In this document: positions 22,901-35,148 of the stretch, piece by piece
How positions within the stretch are numbered: position 1 is the first letter of the stretch
Layout: every line of letters starts with the position of its first letter
The notes under the pieces: model-generated
Database searches by the model: none
Told to the model about the DNA's origin: nothing
Seen by the model: only the letters and a program-made list of their open reading frames with translations
Program-made: the position numbers and the translations under genes
Source of the DNA: Ciborinia camelliae
Taxonomy: Eukaryota; Ascomycota; Leotiomycetes; Helotiales; Sclerotiniaceae
Length of the DNA stretch: 64,000 bases
Direction of reading: 5' to 3'
NCBI GenBank assembly: GCA_025890175.1
Contig: JANPYM010000005.1
Location: forward strand, 903,085 to 967,084

Positions 22901-25442
22901 ATGGACCCAAGAGTAAATAGAGCACCGAATGCGAGGAAGGAGGGTCCTTGTCATAATTCAGTCTACTTGATATCATCGCCCTATCTATATTTGATGTTGG
23001 TCACGGGGTTGTGTATACCGTTTACATGGCCGATTTATTGGTTATTATCCGGTGCGCCGGTTTTGGAAGCGGTGCTGCTTGCAGGGGCTATGGGGATGAG
23101 AGTGGATGATGGTGATGATGATAGCGATGGGGAGAAAAATAAGCAGGAAAAGTCGAAGGGAGGAACTCAAAAATTGAGCGTTAGGTCCGGTGAACGCACA
23201 CGCATCCTTCCCAGTTTTCCTCTCTGGCCTCTAGCTACCACCCTCGATTTAATCTATTGTATCTGTAGCACCAGCTGGATTTTTTACTATCTTTTCGCTG
23301 TTGCCTGTTGGGGATTCATACCGATCGTATGTCTTTTTCAATTTACTATAGCAGGGAATATGTTGAGGAAACGGTTGAGGAAGATGTTGTTGTTGAAAAC
23401 TTTTGGGTTGCAGTTTATTGATGATCGGATTGGGATCTTTGATATACCTGGGTTGGTGATTGATACCGAGGTTGATGGGCTTATGGTGATCAGAGGGGTA
23501 ACCGTTCGGCTGAGCGAGATGAGTTTGAGGTTTCATGGGGTGGAGGTAGGACTTAAGTTGATGATGGGGGAGGGAGAGGAACAAAAAGAGATCGAGGTGG
23601 GTATTGCTTGTGAGGAGGTGCTGGTTAAACTGGGGAGGGCAATTGAGGTTGGGGATTGTTTTGCCAGTGTCAAGGGCGGGGAGGGGGAGGTGAGTTTTAA
23701 AGGTGCCGAAGGAGGCACGGGTAGTGAGAAAGAGAGCGGAAAGAAGGGGAATGAATTATTCAGGGTAGATTCGAAAATGGTGATGAAAGTGGAGGGGAAT
23801 GAGTTTGAGCATGAGAATGGGAAAATCCAAAATAGTCATGGAAAATCGGAGGTCAACAAAAGTCAGACGATAACGGTACAAGATGAAATGACCAACTATA
23901 AGGCGCCTAAAGACACAAATGTAAAAGAAGGTATCGAAACCATCAAAACCATCATTCCAGACGATACCGAAGCAGCCGACAAACAATATAAGAGAACTCT
24001 TCAGAGGATCCACGACACAAACAGTATTCAAATATGCCGTCAAGAAGTCCAACACCTAATCGCATCCAGCAAAGGCAAAAACGAAACCAGCACCGACGCC
24101 CCAGAAACTGTGAATGAAGATAGCGATAACGACATCCGTGCAGCAATCTGCTCACAACTTCATCGTCGACCTTCAATTACCCACCCGCCATCTCGTTCCA
24201 TCAAAGTCACCACTATCAAATCAACAGCGCCACCTCAAACCCGCTCATTCCTCCATCGTCTCCCCATGCTTCTGCGTCTCTTCCTAAATCCCATGGCCCA
24301 CTACCACCCCGTCACCATCTCCTCCCTAACAGCCACCGGCTCCGGAAAATGGATACAGGAAATCCTCGCTGCAAAACTTCTCACAAATGATATATCTCCA
24401 GCTCCCACATTGACTACAGCCTCTTCTCCTTCCTTCCACGCCAGATCCTTTTCCGATCTGTCATCCAGAGACGAAGACGAAAATACCATCCCCCAAATCC
24501 ATCAACGCATCAACGCCTGGCTGCACTCCGCCAATTTCGTCGTCGAACTGGGCCCTATCACAGGCCTCGCTCGCGTTCCCTTCTTTCCTTCCTATTCTAT
24601 CCATTGTTCCCTGAGTACCACCGACGTAATGGCCTATCGAACCTTACCCTCCACTACCAAATTAAAGCAAGTCGTTAGACTCGGAGGCGCAGATGCCACA
24701 TTTGACATCCCAAGTTTCTTACTACCGCATCATGACCATTTGCTGCCCCCAAAACCTAGTGCAGAGGATATCAGAGGGAAAGGAGAGGAAATTAAAGGGG
24801 CGCATGGAAAGGTGGAGGAACTTATCAAGGAGAGAGAGAGAGATCTTTTGAAAGCAGATGAGTGTACTGTGAGGATAGGGGCTCATGCGAGACTACCGGC
24901 CGTGATAGACCAGGAGTTGTTGGATTGGGTGGCGGGGTTGGTTAAGGCTAGCAAGGTGAGTCTTTTTGTTTTTGAAGAGGTGGGAGAGAGAGGACGGAGG
25001 AGTGATTGTGGGTTGTTGATACTGATCAGTACTGATGGGATATATTATCGATAGGTCATGGAAATGGAAAAGGAAACCAGATCCATGGATGAGGAATTGC
25101 AAGTCCGTGGATTTAAAGATTTCGTGGGAGCGGTTAAGGGTGGTAGAGATATTATGGGCGCGGTTAAGGGTGGCATGAGAGTTGTATGTACTCGCTTCCC
25201 ATCATCTCTTTAACATAACTAACTTCCCCTCTTCCTCCATTTTTTAGGGGATGAAAAAAACTCTCGTCAACGCTGCGGTAAATGATAAATGGATCGCCAA
25301 AATGGTCGGGAAAATCACCAAAAAACTCGAGGAAGCGAGGGGTGATGTCGGGTATTTGGCGGATGTTAAGGTACACCTGGGACCTTATAGGTTGCCGGAG
25401 GAGGAGAGGGCCAAAGGCGAGGGGGATAAAATTTTGCCCTGA
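22901..25442 (+). CDS. Conserved-type fungal membrane-anchored protein, 792 aa, function unknown
   Basis: Three exons: 22901-24955, 25055-25183, 25248-25442; all in phase 0. Two hydrophobic regions lie near residues 20-62 (YLMLVTGLCIPFTWPIYWLL) and 110-150 (LDLIYCICSTSWIFYYLFAV), followed by the well-structured stretch RIGIFDIPGLVIDTEVDGLM and VIRGVTVRLSEMSLRFHGVE. A long charged low-complexity middle follows, then a second conserved-looking part (RFNPMA-like LFLNPMAHYHPVTISSLT, NFVVELGPITGLARVPFF) and a basic C-terminus. The repeated beta-strand pattern after the membrane segments recalls lipid-transfer/AsmA-like proteins, but that is speculation. The ORF start MDPRVNRAPNARKEGP is the first ATG. 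Confidence 0.8.
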
Positions 25443-26833
25443 GGGGATAAAGGGGGTGATAGGGAAGGGGGAGGCGAGGCGAGAGATGAAGGAGGGGGAA
25501 AGAGAAAGGAAATTGTAAAGACACGGTATCAATAATATGTAAAATACTCCCCCCCCTTAGTCCCCTTCAATTCCCAAGTTCCAAGTTCCAATCGGGATAA
25601 GACGAGAGCAATACTTTTGAATACAAATAAATTTAATATAGTATCAAACAAATACACCGAGTATTCAATATACCAAATAGAACTTATCAAAAACATAACC
25701 CTAATGAATATAAGGTATAAAATCAATTCATACAATCCAGAACCTCTTCCTCTTAAAATCAATTCATACAATCCAAAACCTCTTCCTCTTAAAATATAGT
25801 CAAACTTATTCAAAGCCTTGTGTTTTACTAGCTTTAAACTCGAAAGTCTCTCAATAATATAACATACCAATCAAGATACCACTGAGCAACTTCTTCACAA
25901 CCGAAAAAACTAATAACCTTCAATATCCTTTCTATCCCGCCCGGGAATTACAAAAGTCACTAATTAACAATAGAAACAGCTTATTTGTAACTCCTTTCTT
26001 TGCATACAAATTGGATAATACGTGGACCTAGGGGCAAGAATTTCATACTATGGGCTTACTGCTGGTATAGCCCAGGACACTCCGTGACTCCGATGCCCAT
26101 ATTATCCCGCGGTCATGAAACCTGGAACGGATAGTCTTGAATTGAAGTACCTAGGTAGTAGATGGTAAAGGTTTACCACTTGGATATATAGATATCTTTC
26201 GGATACTGGGAGATGCAATATGGGTTGGAAACTTTAGATTATTATCCTTTAACCTTGCTGGATTGATTTTGTTGACCCCACTAGGTAGATAACCTTACTC
26301 CAACATAGCACGCACAGACATCCTCCAATAGACAAACTCCGGCGCTTCGATCACCCAGAAGCTAGCACCGAACCACCAAAATTATTCCCAGTTCAATTCA
26401 ATTGATACCCTCCAGGCTCACACCGAAATATCTCGTCCGGAAAGCTTGCTCGAATGTATATGGCGTTCTCCATTGGGGATAAAGAAGACGTCCAGATGAA
26501 TGGAGTGAAAATTGGTCGTGTCCATCGTGCATACCTACCTATTCTAACATAACATTTCCGAGGCTGAGAATGCGCTGACGTTAGGGACTGCACAGCACAA
26601 TCACTTTGATTTTTGATTTGTGTTATACCATGACTGTACCACCGGGCACCGAAACCCTCTGATATCGCGATTGACTGGGCCCTGTGGGTTGCGATAAAAC
26701 GGATATTGCCTACCTACATAAGATAAGAATGATATCCCCATTCTTTTGCATCTCTTGTCGGGACAGACACGATATTACTTTGTGAATTGAGTGAACTGAG
26801 TGAACCGAGTGAACTTTGTAACATTTGGTCAAG
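25443..26833. other. Intergenic
   Basis: No supportable gene. Contains a 36-bp direct repeat (separate entry), a C8 run near 25549, and GAGTGAACT repeats just before the next gene (26789-26815). Confidence 0.6.
25718..25789. repeat. 36-bp tandem duplication
   Basis: Two adjacent 36-bp copies (25718-25753 and 25754-25789) differing by one base, beginning TAAAATCAATTCATACAATC. Confidence 0.93.
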
Positions 26834-27739
26834 ATGAGGTTTTTATGTTTACATGGAAAAGGCACATCTGCCGAGATCTTTTCTATTCAATCTGGTATGT
26901 TTCCTCCTATGTCATCTTATCTAGTCTCAACTCTCCCAATACAATACTTTCCATGAACCACATACAGCACATGTACTAACCAATACTTGCCAGCCACATT
27001 CCGTCGTCTCCTCCCCTCCTCCTACACCTTCGACTTCCTAGACGGTCCCTACACCTCTCCCCCGGCCGCCGGCGTATCACTATTTTTCAACCCCCCATAC
27101 TACGCCTACTACCACTCCTCGGAGCCGTCCGCCATCCGTGCATCCTACGCCTTCCTCCAAGAACACATTGAGAAACGCGGTCCCTACGATGGCGTCATGT
27201 GTTTTTCCCAAGGCTGTGCGCTGATCGCCGGGTTTCTCTTAGATCACCAGGTTACACGCCCGCACACACCGCTGCCGTTCCACTGTGCCATTTTCATATG
27301 CGGAGGCATGCCTTTACCCATCATTGAGGACTTGGGGATCGAGATACCTCCGCTGGCGCGAGAGTTGGAGGCACAATCTGTCAAGGAATTATTCGCCACA
27401 GCGGCCGCTGTGGAAACGGCCAAGCCGGGAGATGATTACTGGAATACGAAGGCGCAGAAATCATCGATATTGAATGTGGAAAATATCGATCGGAAGAATC
27501 CTTATGCGATCCAGGTGCCCGAAGGTTGGAAGATACAGATTCCGACGGTGCATATATATGGCAAGAAAGATCCGCGATGGCTGGCGAGTTTGAATCTGGC
27601 GAGGTTTTGTGGCGGGACCAAGAGGGTTTGGGATCATGGGGGTGGCCATGATATTCCCCGGTTGTCGGTCGTGAGTAAGGAGATTGCGGGGTTGGTGGAG
27701 TGGTGTGCGGAGGTTATGGGGGAGGAGGGCGAGAGCTGA
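26834..27739 (+). CDS. FSH1-family serine hydrolase, 268 aa
   Basis: Two exons, 26834-26894 and 26994-27739, with a 99-bp intron ending after a CTAAC branch and CCAG. The start MRFLCLHGKGTSAEIF is the FSH1 (PF03959) oxyanion-side motif. The nucleophile is Ser92 in MCFSQGCAL, the likely acid is Asp213 in YGKKDPRW, and His239 in GGGHDIP completes the alpha/beta-hydrolase triad. Length fits the family. The first Gly of the usual GFSQG is Cys here. Members hydrolyse esters or thioesters; some act in polyketide pathways, but no biosynthetic neighbours are visible, so the substrate is unknown. Cytosolic, since no signal peptide is present. Codon use is GC-rich relative to flanks. Confidence 0.92.
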
Positions 27740-28805
27740 TGTGCTGTGATAGGATGTAATGTGAAGAGAAGGTCTTTGTAAAATCACATCTTCTATAAAG
27801 TTATAGATATTAGAATTTCATCGGATGGTCTAGATGATGTAGATGATGCCGCTCAATTTTCTCTTGCGTGGCTGCTTCCATATCTCAGAGCAACTAGTCT
27901 GCTTGATCCTTCAAGTTGGAGCTATTATTCCTCTTCTTTGTTTTCTTCCTCATCTTCACTTAAGAAAAAGACAGGAGGTGAGAGTGAATATACTGATGAT
28001 TCAGTCGAATCGAAGGCTCATCAAGGAACTGACTCATCATCACATCAATATTGACATCTGAGTCATTGTGTGGACCACCAGGAGTAACTACAAGGACCAA
28101 ATGGTGCTCGAGTCTTGCCTTCCTTTCTGCTTGGATGGAGATATTAAAGAGACTGGTCATGAGACCAGGTTGGCCCATTGCTTATTACCACCTACCCTAT
28201 GCTTTCGATTAACCTAGTTGTATTGATGAGAAGATGACGTGATGAGATGATGAGATGGATGTTTGAAGTGAAAATTCAAGGCGTTTTATTGAGTCTCCTT
28301 GCTGGGGAAGAAGAGGTGTGATGGTTGGTAATGAATAGAGGTTAGAATCTGTAGATTGAATCTGTAGATTGAATCTGTATTGATATCTAGCGGCTTCTTT
28401 TCCACGCCGGTATCCTAGATGGTGTTATTAATGAGTATGAGAGGCTGGGCTGTGCACTATTCAGATATATTCACAGATATCAATGAAGGGACAGTGGCAA
28501 GTAAAGGCTGCTTTAATCAACAGTGTGCATTGGTCTACCCTCGAACCCTGATACCAGTCCCCGTTTGAGGTAATTACACTAAACCCGTATGTGTCCATTC
28601 TTCAAAGATATCTCCTTCCCATTCAAATCAAACCCATATTCTCCAACTCCAACTCCGTAAAACTGCATTCCGGTCCAAAATCCCCTATTACGCCGATAAA
28701 TCTCCATGTATATCCATTTCCATATTCCAAACCAGTCACTGATATCCCATTGAACCACATCATCACATCATGATATATACTGGCCATTCCCCATCACACG
28801 TAAAA
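27740..28805. other. Intergenic with a weak minus-strand candidate
   Basis: On the minus strand an ATG at 28178 opens MGQPGLMTSLFNISIQAERK. A second frame nearby ends at TAA 27925 with an acidic tail (LSEDEEENKEEE). The two could be exons of one small gene, but no strong splice pair links them. The remaining DNA to 28805, with a doubled GAATCTGTAGATT near 28350, shows nothing further. Confidence 0.3.
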
Positions 28806-30789
28806 TTAGAAGCCCGCCTCTTCCGCCTTCCCATTCCCACTCCCCGTCCCCGTGGCCCCCGAATTTCGAATCATGACTTCCTTGGCCTTGCTCGGTTTGC
28901 CTCTCACTACATTCTTAATGCTCGCTTCCCTCAACTCCGCATTACTGAGGCCACTCCTCGGTCTCGAAGCCCGGGATTCCGTACCGCTACTCCTCGGTCT
29001 CCGGTGAGCGCGTATCTCATCATCATCATCATCATCATCTCCTCCCTCCCCGGAATGAATAAAACTCCCCGCCTCCTCCGGAACATTCGACAACATGGTT
29101 TTGAGATCCCTATCGAGCGTCGTGCTCGGAGAATCTTTGAGCGATACATTTTCCCCCTTCCTCCTCGTCGAAACCTTCCCTTTCCAACTTCCTAACCCTA
29201 AGACTTTCCACGCTTTCCCGAGAGAAAATTTTAATTGTCCGTCATATCCAGCATCGAGTTCAACGAGAGGACTAGAAGAAGATGCGCTAACATCACTAGC
29301 ATCGCTCCAATTTCTTCCGTGTTGCGACGGTCGACGAATGGGACTTACATCGTGACCATGGCGCAAATTCTGGTTTCGGAAATCGGGGAGCTCGGATTGT
29401 TGGTGCGGTGGGATGTCGAAGTAGGATTGCGGTTGTTGGTGAGGAGGGGTCGATTCGACCGAGGGGTTTCGCCGGCCGGAAGATGTTTGCGAGTAGACGG
29501 ATTCGGAGGTTGCTACGGGGTAGTAGCCCCGAGCTTGGGTTTGGGATCGGGTGTTGGGGTAGGCGTTGGGGGAGAATGGGGAATATGGGTTGAAGGTGGG
29601 CGGGCTTACGACTTCGGGGCCGTCGTGTCGGTGGGGTGAGAATGGTTCGGTTGTGGGGTAGGAGTTATTGCGAATGGTGTGGGACATTTCTGCGTTACCC
29701 ATTTGTAGAGGGTCGATTGAAAGTGAACTTATAGCGGATGGTGATGGGTATGGAGGATGCTGTCTATGGGATCGAGGGGCGCTGGACCCGCTACGTGTTT
29801 TTGCCTCGTATTTCTTTGAGACTTCCTTCAGCCGACGAAGAATAAAGAAAGCAGCGATGAGAATTGCTATTAGAATGAAAGCTGCACCACCAATGATCCC
29901 ACCTATTTGCGGCTTTGTAAGTCCACTGCTAGTTGGCGTACTTCCGCTAGTTGCTTCAATTTTTGGGATTGCGGTTGCGGTTGCGGTGGGTGTGAGTTTG
30001 GGCATGGCCGAAGCTTTTGATGTATTTGCTGCAACTGACGGTGACGCTGGAGTGGAGGCTGTGACTAATGTGGATGTAACTGTCTGTGTTTGTGAATTGC
30101 TATCTGTCGTGGTAAAGGTCTCAGTTAAGGTGAAAGTCGATATTGTCGTGGAATAACAATCATTCAATCCACAGCCCATCCCGTTCTTGCAACATCCATA
30201 GTTTAATGAGGCTGGGCAGAGATATGAACCGACTGAACATGTTTCGCTGTATGATACACCAGGAGAAGCACTGCATCCATCAGTTGCGCATGAGTAGCCA
30301 TTTGGACAACATCCACCTGTTTTATCGTCAGACGAGCCTATACAAGAATTCGGCATACCATGATGACTTACCTCCAGCATCAATCCCACAAGCGGTATAT
30401 CCTGATACCCCACAAGCCGAAGCAGGTGCCGCGCTTGTTAAATAACAACTACTAGTACCGCAAGATCTGGTATTCGGACAGCATCCCCCATTCATCGATT
30501 TTGGGCATAATTGATAATCGCTTGGGCATTCTGATGCATCTCGTTTTTGGCCTTGAATCGCCTCGTGTATCTTATCCCAATGGTTCGAGCCTAACTTTCT
30601 CTTCACAATGCCTGGGTATGATAACTTTGGAAACTTCGTTGTCATTGTAACTTGGGTTGTGGTTGTTGCCGAGTAGGATTCTCCATCGCAAACTTTATCA
30701 GCGGGGTAGCAATCCCCATCGGCACTGTTTGCAAAATTCTGGATGCCCTCGGGGTATTGATTCTCGACCTCATTTATTCGTTTTGCCAT
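28806..30789 (-). CDS. Cysteine-rich single-pass membrane protein, 642 aa
   Basis: Two exons, 30372-30789 and 28806-30316, with a 55-bp intron (GTAAGT, CTGAC branch, CAG). Residues about 85-215 hold repeated cysteine modules: CPSDYQLCPKSMNGGCCPN, SACGVSGYTACGIDAGGGCC and SYLCPASLNYGCCKNGMGC. A Ser/Thr-rich stalk follows, then one membrane helix (IGGIIGGAAFILIAILIAAF) with a RRLKEVSKK stop-transfer. The cytoplasmic tail is long, disordered and Ser/Pro-rich, with an Asp7 run encoded by a GAT repeat near 29018-29040. This is a surface-type architecture seen in many ascomycetes. No signal peptide is visible at the N-terminus (MAKRINEVENQYP), so an upstream exon may be missing. Role unknown; wall or environment sensing is inference. 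Confidence 0.82.
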
Positions 30790-33162
30790 CGTTTTGCGAT
30801 TGATATTTCACTTCACTAATGCCACTTATTCATCGCTTGGAAGAGTTTATTCTGCTAATGTTTCTTGGATAGTCACTATCGTCAGGGCTGGCGTATAGCA
30901 AAACCATGTGGGAACCAGGCTTATAGCGATATTTTTGGCCAAATGATTTGAATGCCCGAAGGAAAGTTGTGAGTCCTGACGCTGCAGTCTGCAATTTGAT
31001 ATCGGCCCGCGAGGTTTGTACTTGCGAACGGCAGTTTTTGAGCTATGATATCATGAATTCTGATCTTAAAATGAAAGAAGGTTTTTCGAAATTCGAATCG
31101 AGCGGTTGTGATCTTCTGGGCGCAGGAATGTTGCAGTACAATTTGCGTAGCACCTCGTCTTCAGACGCTGCAAACCCCAGGTGAACACAGAAAAAGGTAA
31201 ATATCACAGAGATCGCCTCTTGCAAGTGTCACGTCGAGAGATTGGCAAAAGAGAACGTGATTCAGGAACAGATATAAATGATACTTAGATAATAAAACGA
31301 AAAAGGATACCAAAAGATCGACAAATTTCTTACTGATGGGCATTTGGTACAGAAAGAAAGATTGTCCCGCAGAGCATCCATCTACTGCCCTTATCTCAGC
31401 CTCCAAATTTTCCATTTTAGGTTCGATGACCAGCATGGGTTGATGATGACAGCCCTGTCCGATTGGGTATTTCTGCCACACCCAATTGGGCGTTGAAAGA
31501 ATTCCAACAAATCACGACAACTCGGGGCGGAAGGAATCGAAATGCCACAAATAATTTTTGGAAATGAGCCAGTAGAAGGGCAGGTGGTGCTGATCGTGTA
31601 TGCAGGAATATGTGAAAGGACTCAAGGAATTGTCATCGGGACGTGGCTGGTGGTGTGGCCGGAAAAGAACAGTAAGAAATGTACATATGGTGTCATGTTG
31701 GCCAAAAACCGGCGAAGAAAGCTGAGATACATAAGGCTGGCCGTGACACCACATAATCCTTTACCCACTCTGCATTCATTCGCATTCATGAATCCAAAAT
31801 AAAGACAGGACTTTGGCTGTCCTTGGAACTATATAATTGAGAAATCACAATACAGACGCAATACACAAACAAGTACCCAGTACCCGTCGCACCACTCGGC
31901 TGCTGGCATAAATCCTCAATAAGTCATGGGTGACCGAAGCTGTCACTCGTCAGCTGCAGTATGTGACTACAAGGTAATAAATAGTATGCCGATGAATGCA
32001 TCCGTAGGCACCAAATTTTTCTCATTTGGCATCTCCATTGGTGGAAATAAAAGTCCTTGATGCGGGAGAGCGGCGTAGTCCCAGAAACCCATATTCAGCC
32101 CCCAAACCAACAGATATGAAAGTATGGTAAACAAATACGAGAGAGTTAACGAATAGGAAGAGACAAACGAGATGAAGTTCATTCAGTGGGGACTAGTGTA
32201 TATTTTGCTTAGTAATCCAAATCATGAACCATAAGGTTATTGAAAGCGAACATTGCAGGTAAACATCACTGTCATGATTTTACCATTTACTTCATACAGG
32301 AAAAGCCTCCGAGTTTTCTGTCATCGTATTGTTTTATATATGGCTTATCCTTAAGGTAAGGGTATCTACGATGAGAGGTCCGGGTTAGCCATTCAACAGA
32401 TTGATAACCTCAATGAAAACCCTACAATGAGCCCAGCTGGCCCCGGCCTGCCCTCGAAACACCCCCGTACAGAATGAATATATCAAGCAGAGACTACCTA
32501 TCTATTCGATATTTAATATCGTACACGGAATAGCAACGAAAGAGGATTGTACCCAGTATACTGGTGTACTCTGCCTTCTAAGTGCAAAGGGTTGCCGGAA
32601 TTGCTAGTTGCGAATTTATTATTTCACGTCCCAATTCAATTTGGACAATACGCAAGTGAAAGAATTATAAGTATTTTCATTGCACACCGGAGTAGCTTGT
32701 TCTGAATACACTTTTATGCAAATGTTATCTGATCCGGAATGATAGAGAAACCATGTCAATTTTATGGTTTCAAACTATCGGTTTTGGTCACCTTTTCGCC
32801 TTATCTAGAGTCTACAGCCTGGCCGTTGTGTATTCATAATATAAGCAGAAGTCTGCCAAGTTGCTATCGATGACTGGTAAAGATGTGAAAGGGCCTATTT
32901 TGCAATATTTATTTCTTCGTCTGTTTAGTAATGGCGTATTCTTGGAACAGTGATTGAAATAATAAGTCGGCTCTCATCAATCATCACGTATATGTCTATG
33001 AATATGCATTGTGTCAACATACCCAATGTGTTCAACTCCTTCACAGTTGGCCATGCTGGTCCTCTTTTTAGAATGATGTCAATAATATCAGTGGTGGTTT
33101 ATATGGTCGTTACAGAACCGCTTAAGAGGATAATATGCTTATTTCAATATCCAATATTGTGG
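30790..33162. other. Intergenic, gene-poor
   Basis: No supportable gene on either strand. Open frames of 60-105 codons occur without protein-like composition or splice continuity. The first few hundred bases would include the promoter, and possibly a missed signal-peptide exon, of the cysteine-rich membrane protein gene. Confidence 0.55.
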
Positions 33163-33769
33163 TTATTGTAACAGATATGTAAAAAAAGCCATGGACACTG
33201 GTGACTTCGTTATGGTTGATATTAATGCAATCCAAATGGGATGAGTTGTGGTAGATGGCGGAGGACATTCAGTCAACAAAGAGGCTAACCGAAATTCAAG
33301 ATCGTTGGATGTTGTTAGATTCTGTTGTGATGCCTCAACAACGCTCATATTAGAGAGTATTAGATCCTTTGTTAAGTTTAGGCGATATATCTGGCTTGTA
33401 CGGATTAGGGTCGGCGAATGCATCTCATGGGATGCGTCTGACTCCAATCGTACCGAGCGGCTGACCTCTGTGATTATAAACGAAGAATATATCATCCCAG
33501 ACAAATCAAAGGCTGCATAGCTCTGGAGCAAGTTTCATTTGGAATTTGGAATTGAACATTATCGCTGAATGACCAGTTTCGTTCAACATGCTGGCTGGTA
33601 ATGGGCCAAATTCTCCATGCTGCGGGATGATGCGGCAGGTACATTCAATGAGCGCGATAAGAACCAGTGTACGACTGAGTAGACCGACAAGAACTTCTGT
33701 CATCGTGGCAAAAGGACGACAGTAGCTTTTCTTTACTAGTTCTAAGAAGTCAACCAGCATGGCAATCAT
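33163..33769 (-). pseudogene. Possible orphan membrane-type gene, split in two frames
   Basis: Minus-strand frame 33769 to 33506 reads MIAMLVDFLELVKKSYCRPF, MTEVLVGLLSRTLVLIALIE and CRIIPQHGEFGPLPASMLNE. A second frame, 33531 to 33163, continues with SGMIYSSFIITEVSRSVRL and ends SPVSMAFFTYLLQ. Both have protein-like composition and three NxT/S sites. They can be joined by a 60-bp intron (donor GTCATT, acceptor TGCAG) in correct phase, but the donor is weak, so a frameshift in a decaying gene is equally likely. No family recognised. Confidence 0.3.
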
Positions 33770-35148
33770 GGATCAGAGTAGTTATAACTTGTCATTTATG
33801 AGACTCTTATATGGGCGAGAACTACTGTATAGTTTTGGACTTGGTGCACTTTCTAAGAGGTTAGATTTGTTTTTTGGACATCCCTCCGCCATTTTCATGA
33901 AAGCCTGACTTCAGCCATTGCGACACCAAATGCCGGTAGAAAGAGGCAGAGTATATGGATTTTGTAAATGTCGACGATTGGTCAGGAGCAATAGCCACGT
34001 ACAGAATTAAACCTCTATCTGTATCTTAAACATACCGCCATCATGGCCCCCAAGAACCTTTGTGACTTTCTACTCCGATTCTCCCAGAGCCCGATCAGTA
34101 CTATGTTCCCCTGCATTAAGCTGCTTTCTGAAACATATGATTGACCCCAACTAGTTACCAAAGTTAAAAACAGTCTCTGTCTCTCAAATGGGGATTTTTG
34201 GCAGAGCCTTGGTGCGCTGCAATACGAAACCGTAACACAACATGAAATTACGAGCATTCGGTGCGTCGGCGACCAGTTCAGATGATTAGCTTATCATTGG
34301 AATTCAAATGGGTTCAACCTTTCACAAAAGATTAGTCTTCTACCTGAGGTCCAAGGACTTGGGGGCAGGGGCACGTACGTATTCATGGAACCATATGAAA
34401 CTTTGGTATCAAGATATTTTGAAAATACTCATAATATATTCCGAAGCCTTGTAGAGTAATTGGATACGGACGAATTGGAAGTTGGGGAAGCTTTCCATAA
34501 ATCCATGCCCCTACAGGCAAATTCGAACAAAACATCATGTAACACTGACCTTCAACCTAATTGGACCTCTCCCCAATCGATACTATACCATCCTTTCCAT
34601 TACGAATTCCTCCTTGGTAAATTCGGAAGATATGATAATCACGAAAGTGGAAATACTTCTGTGGGATAGAAAACTCTGGCCTCAGCCTTGAACTCCTTAC
34701 TCGTGAATGAGAGCAACCATTTGACAAAGCTACCACGAAATGACTGCCGGAGACTAATCAATAGCCATTCACCAATCATCGTTTGATAGAATTGACATAT
34801 GCATTCAACAGAAGTTTGCTCACACATATGATTTTACTTGTTGAAAAACTGACATTTCCAAGACTAACGCTTGCCCAAAAGTATGAATTTATCTGGCACA
34901 ATCAATGCCCTCAGATGCTCTTGTGCAAACCAATGTTCCTTCTAGGATTCAAAGATATGATCCCGATAAAAAGCTAAGCTGTTGCAAGCCTCTACCAATC
35001 CATCGCGCCTTTTCATTGAAGAAAAAGGAGGTGAAGTATCTAAGAGTTTAAAGACTGTCTATTCATTTACCCACAACTTTCACGACCGAATTAATTATAT
35101 GTTATGATAGAAGATAGCATAAACAGGAGCGACTTATGGATAGAAGAC
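33770..35148. other. Intergenic
   Basis: No supportable gene. A minus-strand frame at 34015-34257 (MLVISCCVTVSYCSAPRLCQ...) could be an upstream exon of the split gene at 33163-33769, but no splice link was found. Confidence 0.45.

Noticed and set aside
28540..28560. CCCTCGAACCCTG resembling a tRNA B-box on the minus strand
   Set aside because: No matching A-box or foldable acceptor stem at the right distance.
29235..30156. Long plus-strand ORFs of 134 and 162 codons
   Set aside because: Antisense of the disordered tail and membrane segment of the cysteine-rich protein; no independent support.
30338..30371. 34-bp intron in the cysteine-rich protein gene
   Set aside because: The 55-bp alternative has a CTGAC branch site and gives the expected GGGCC junction.
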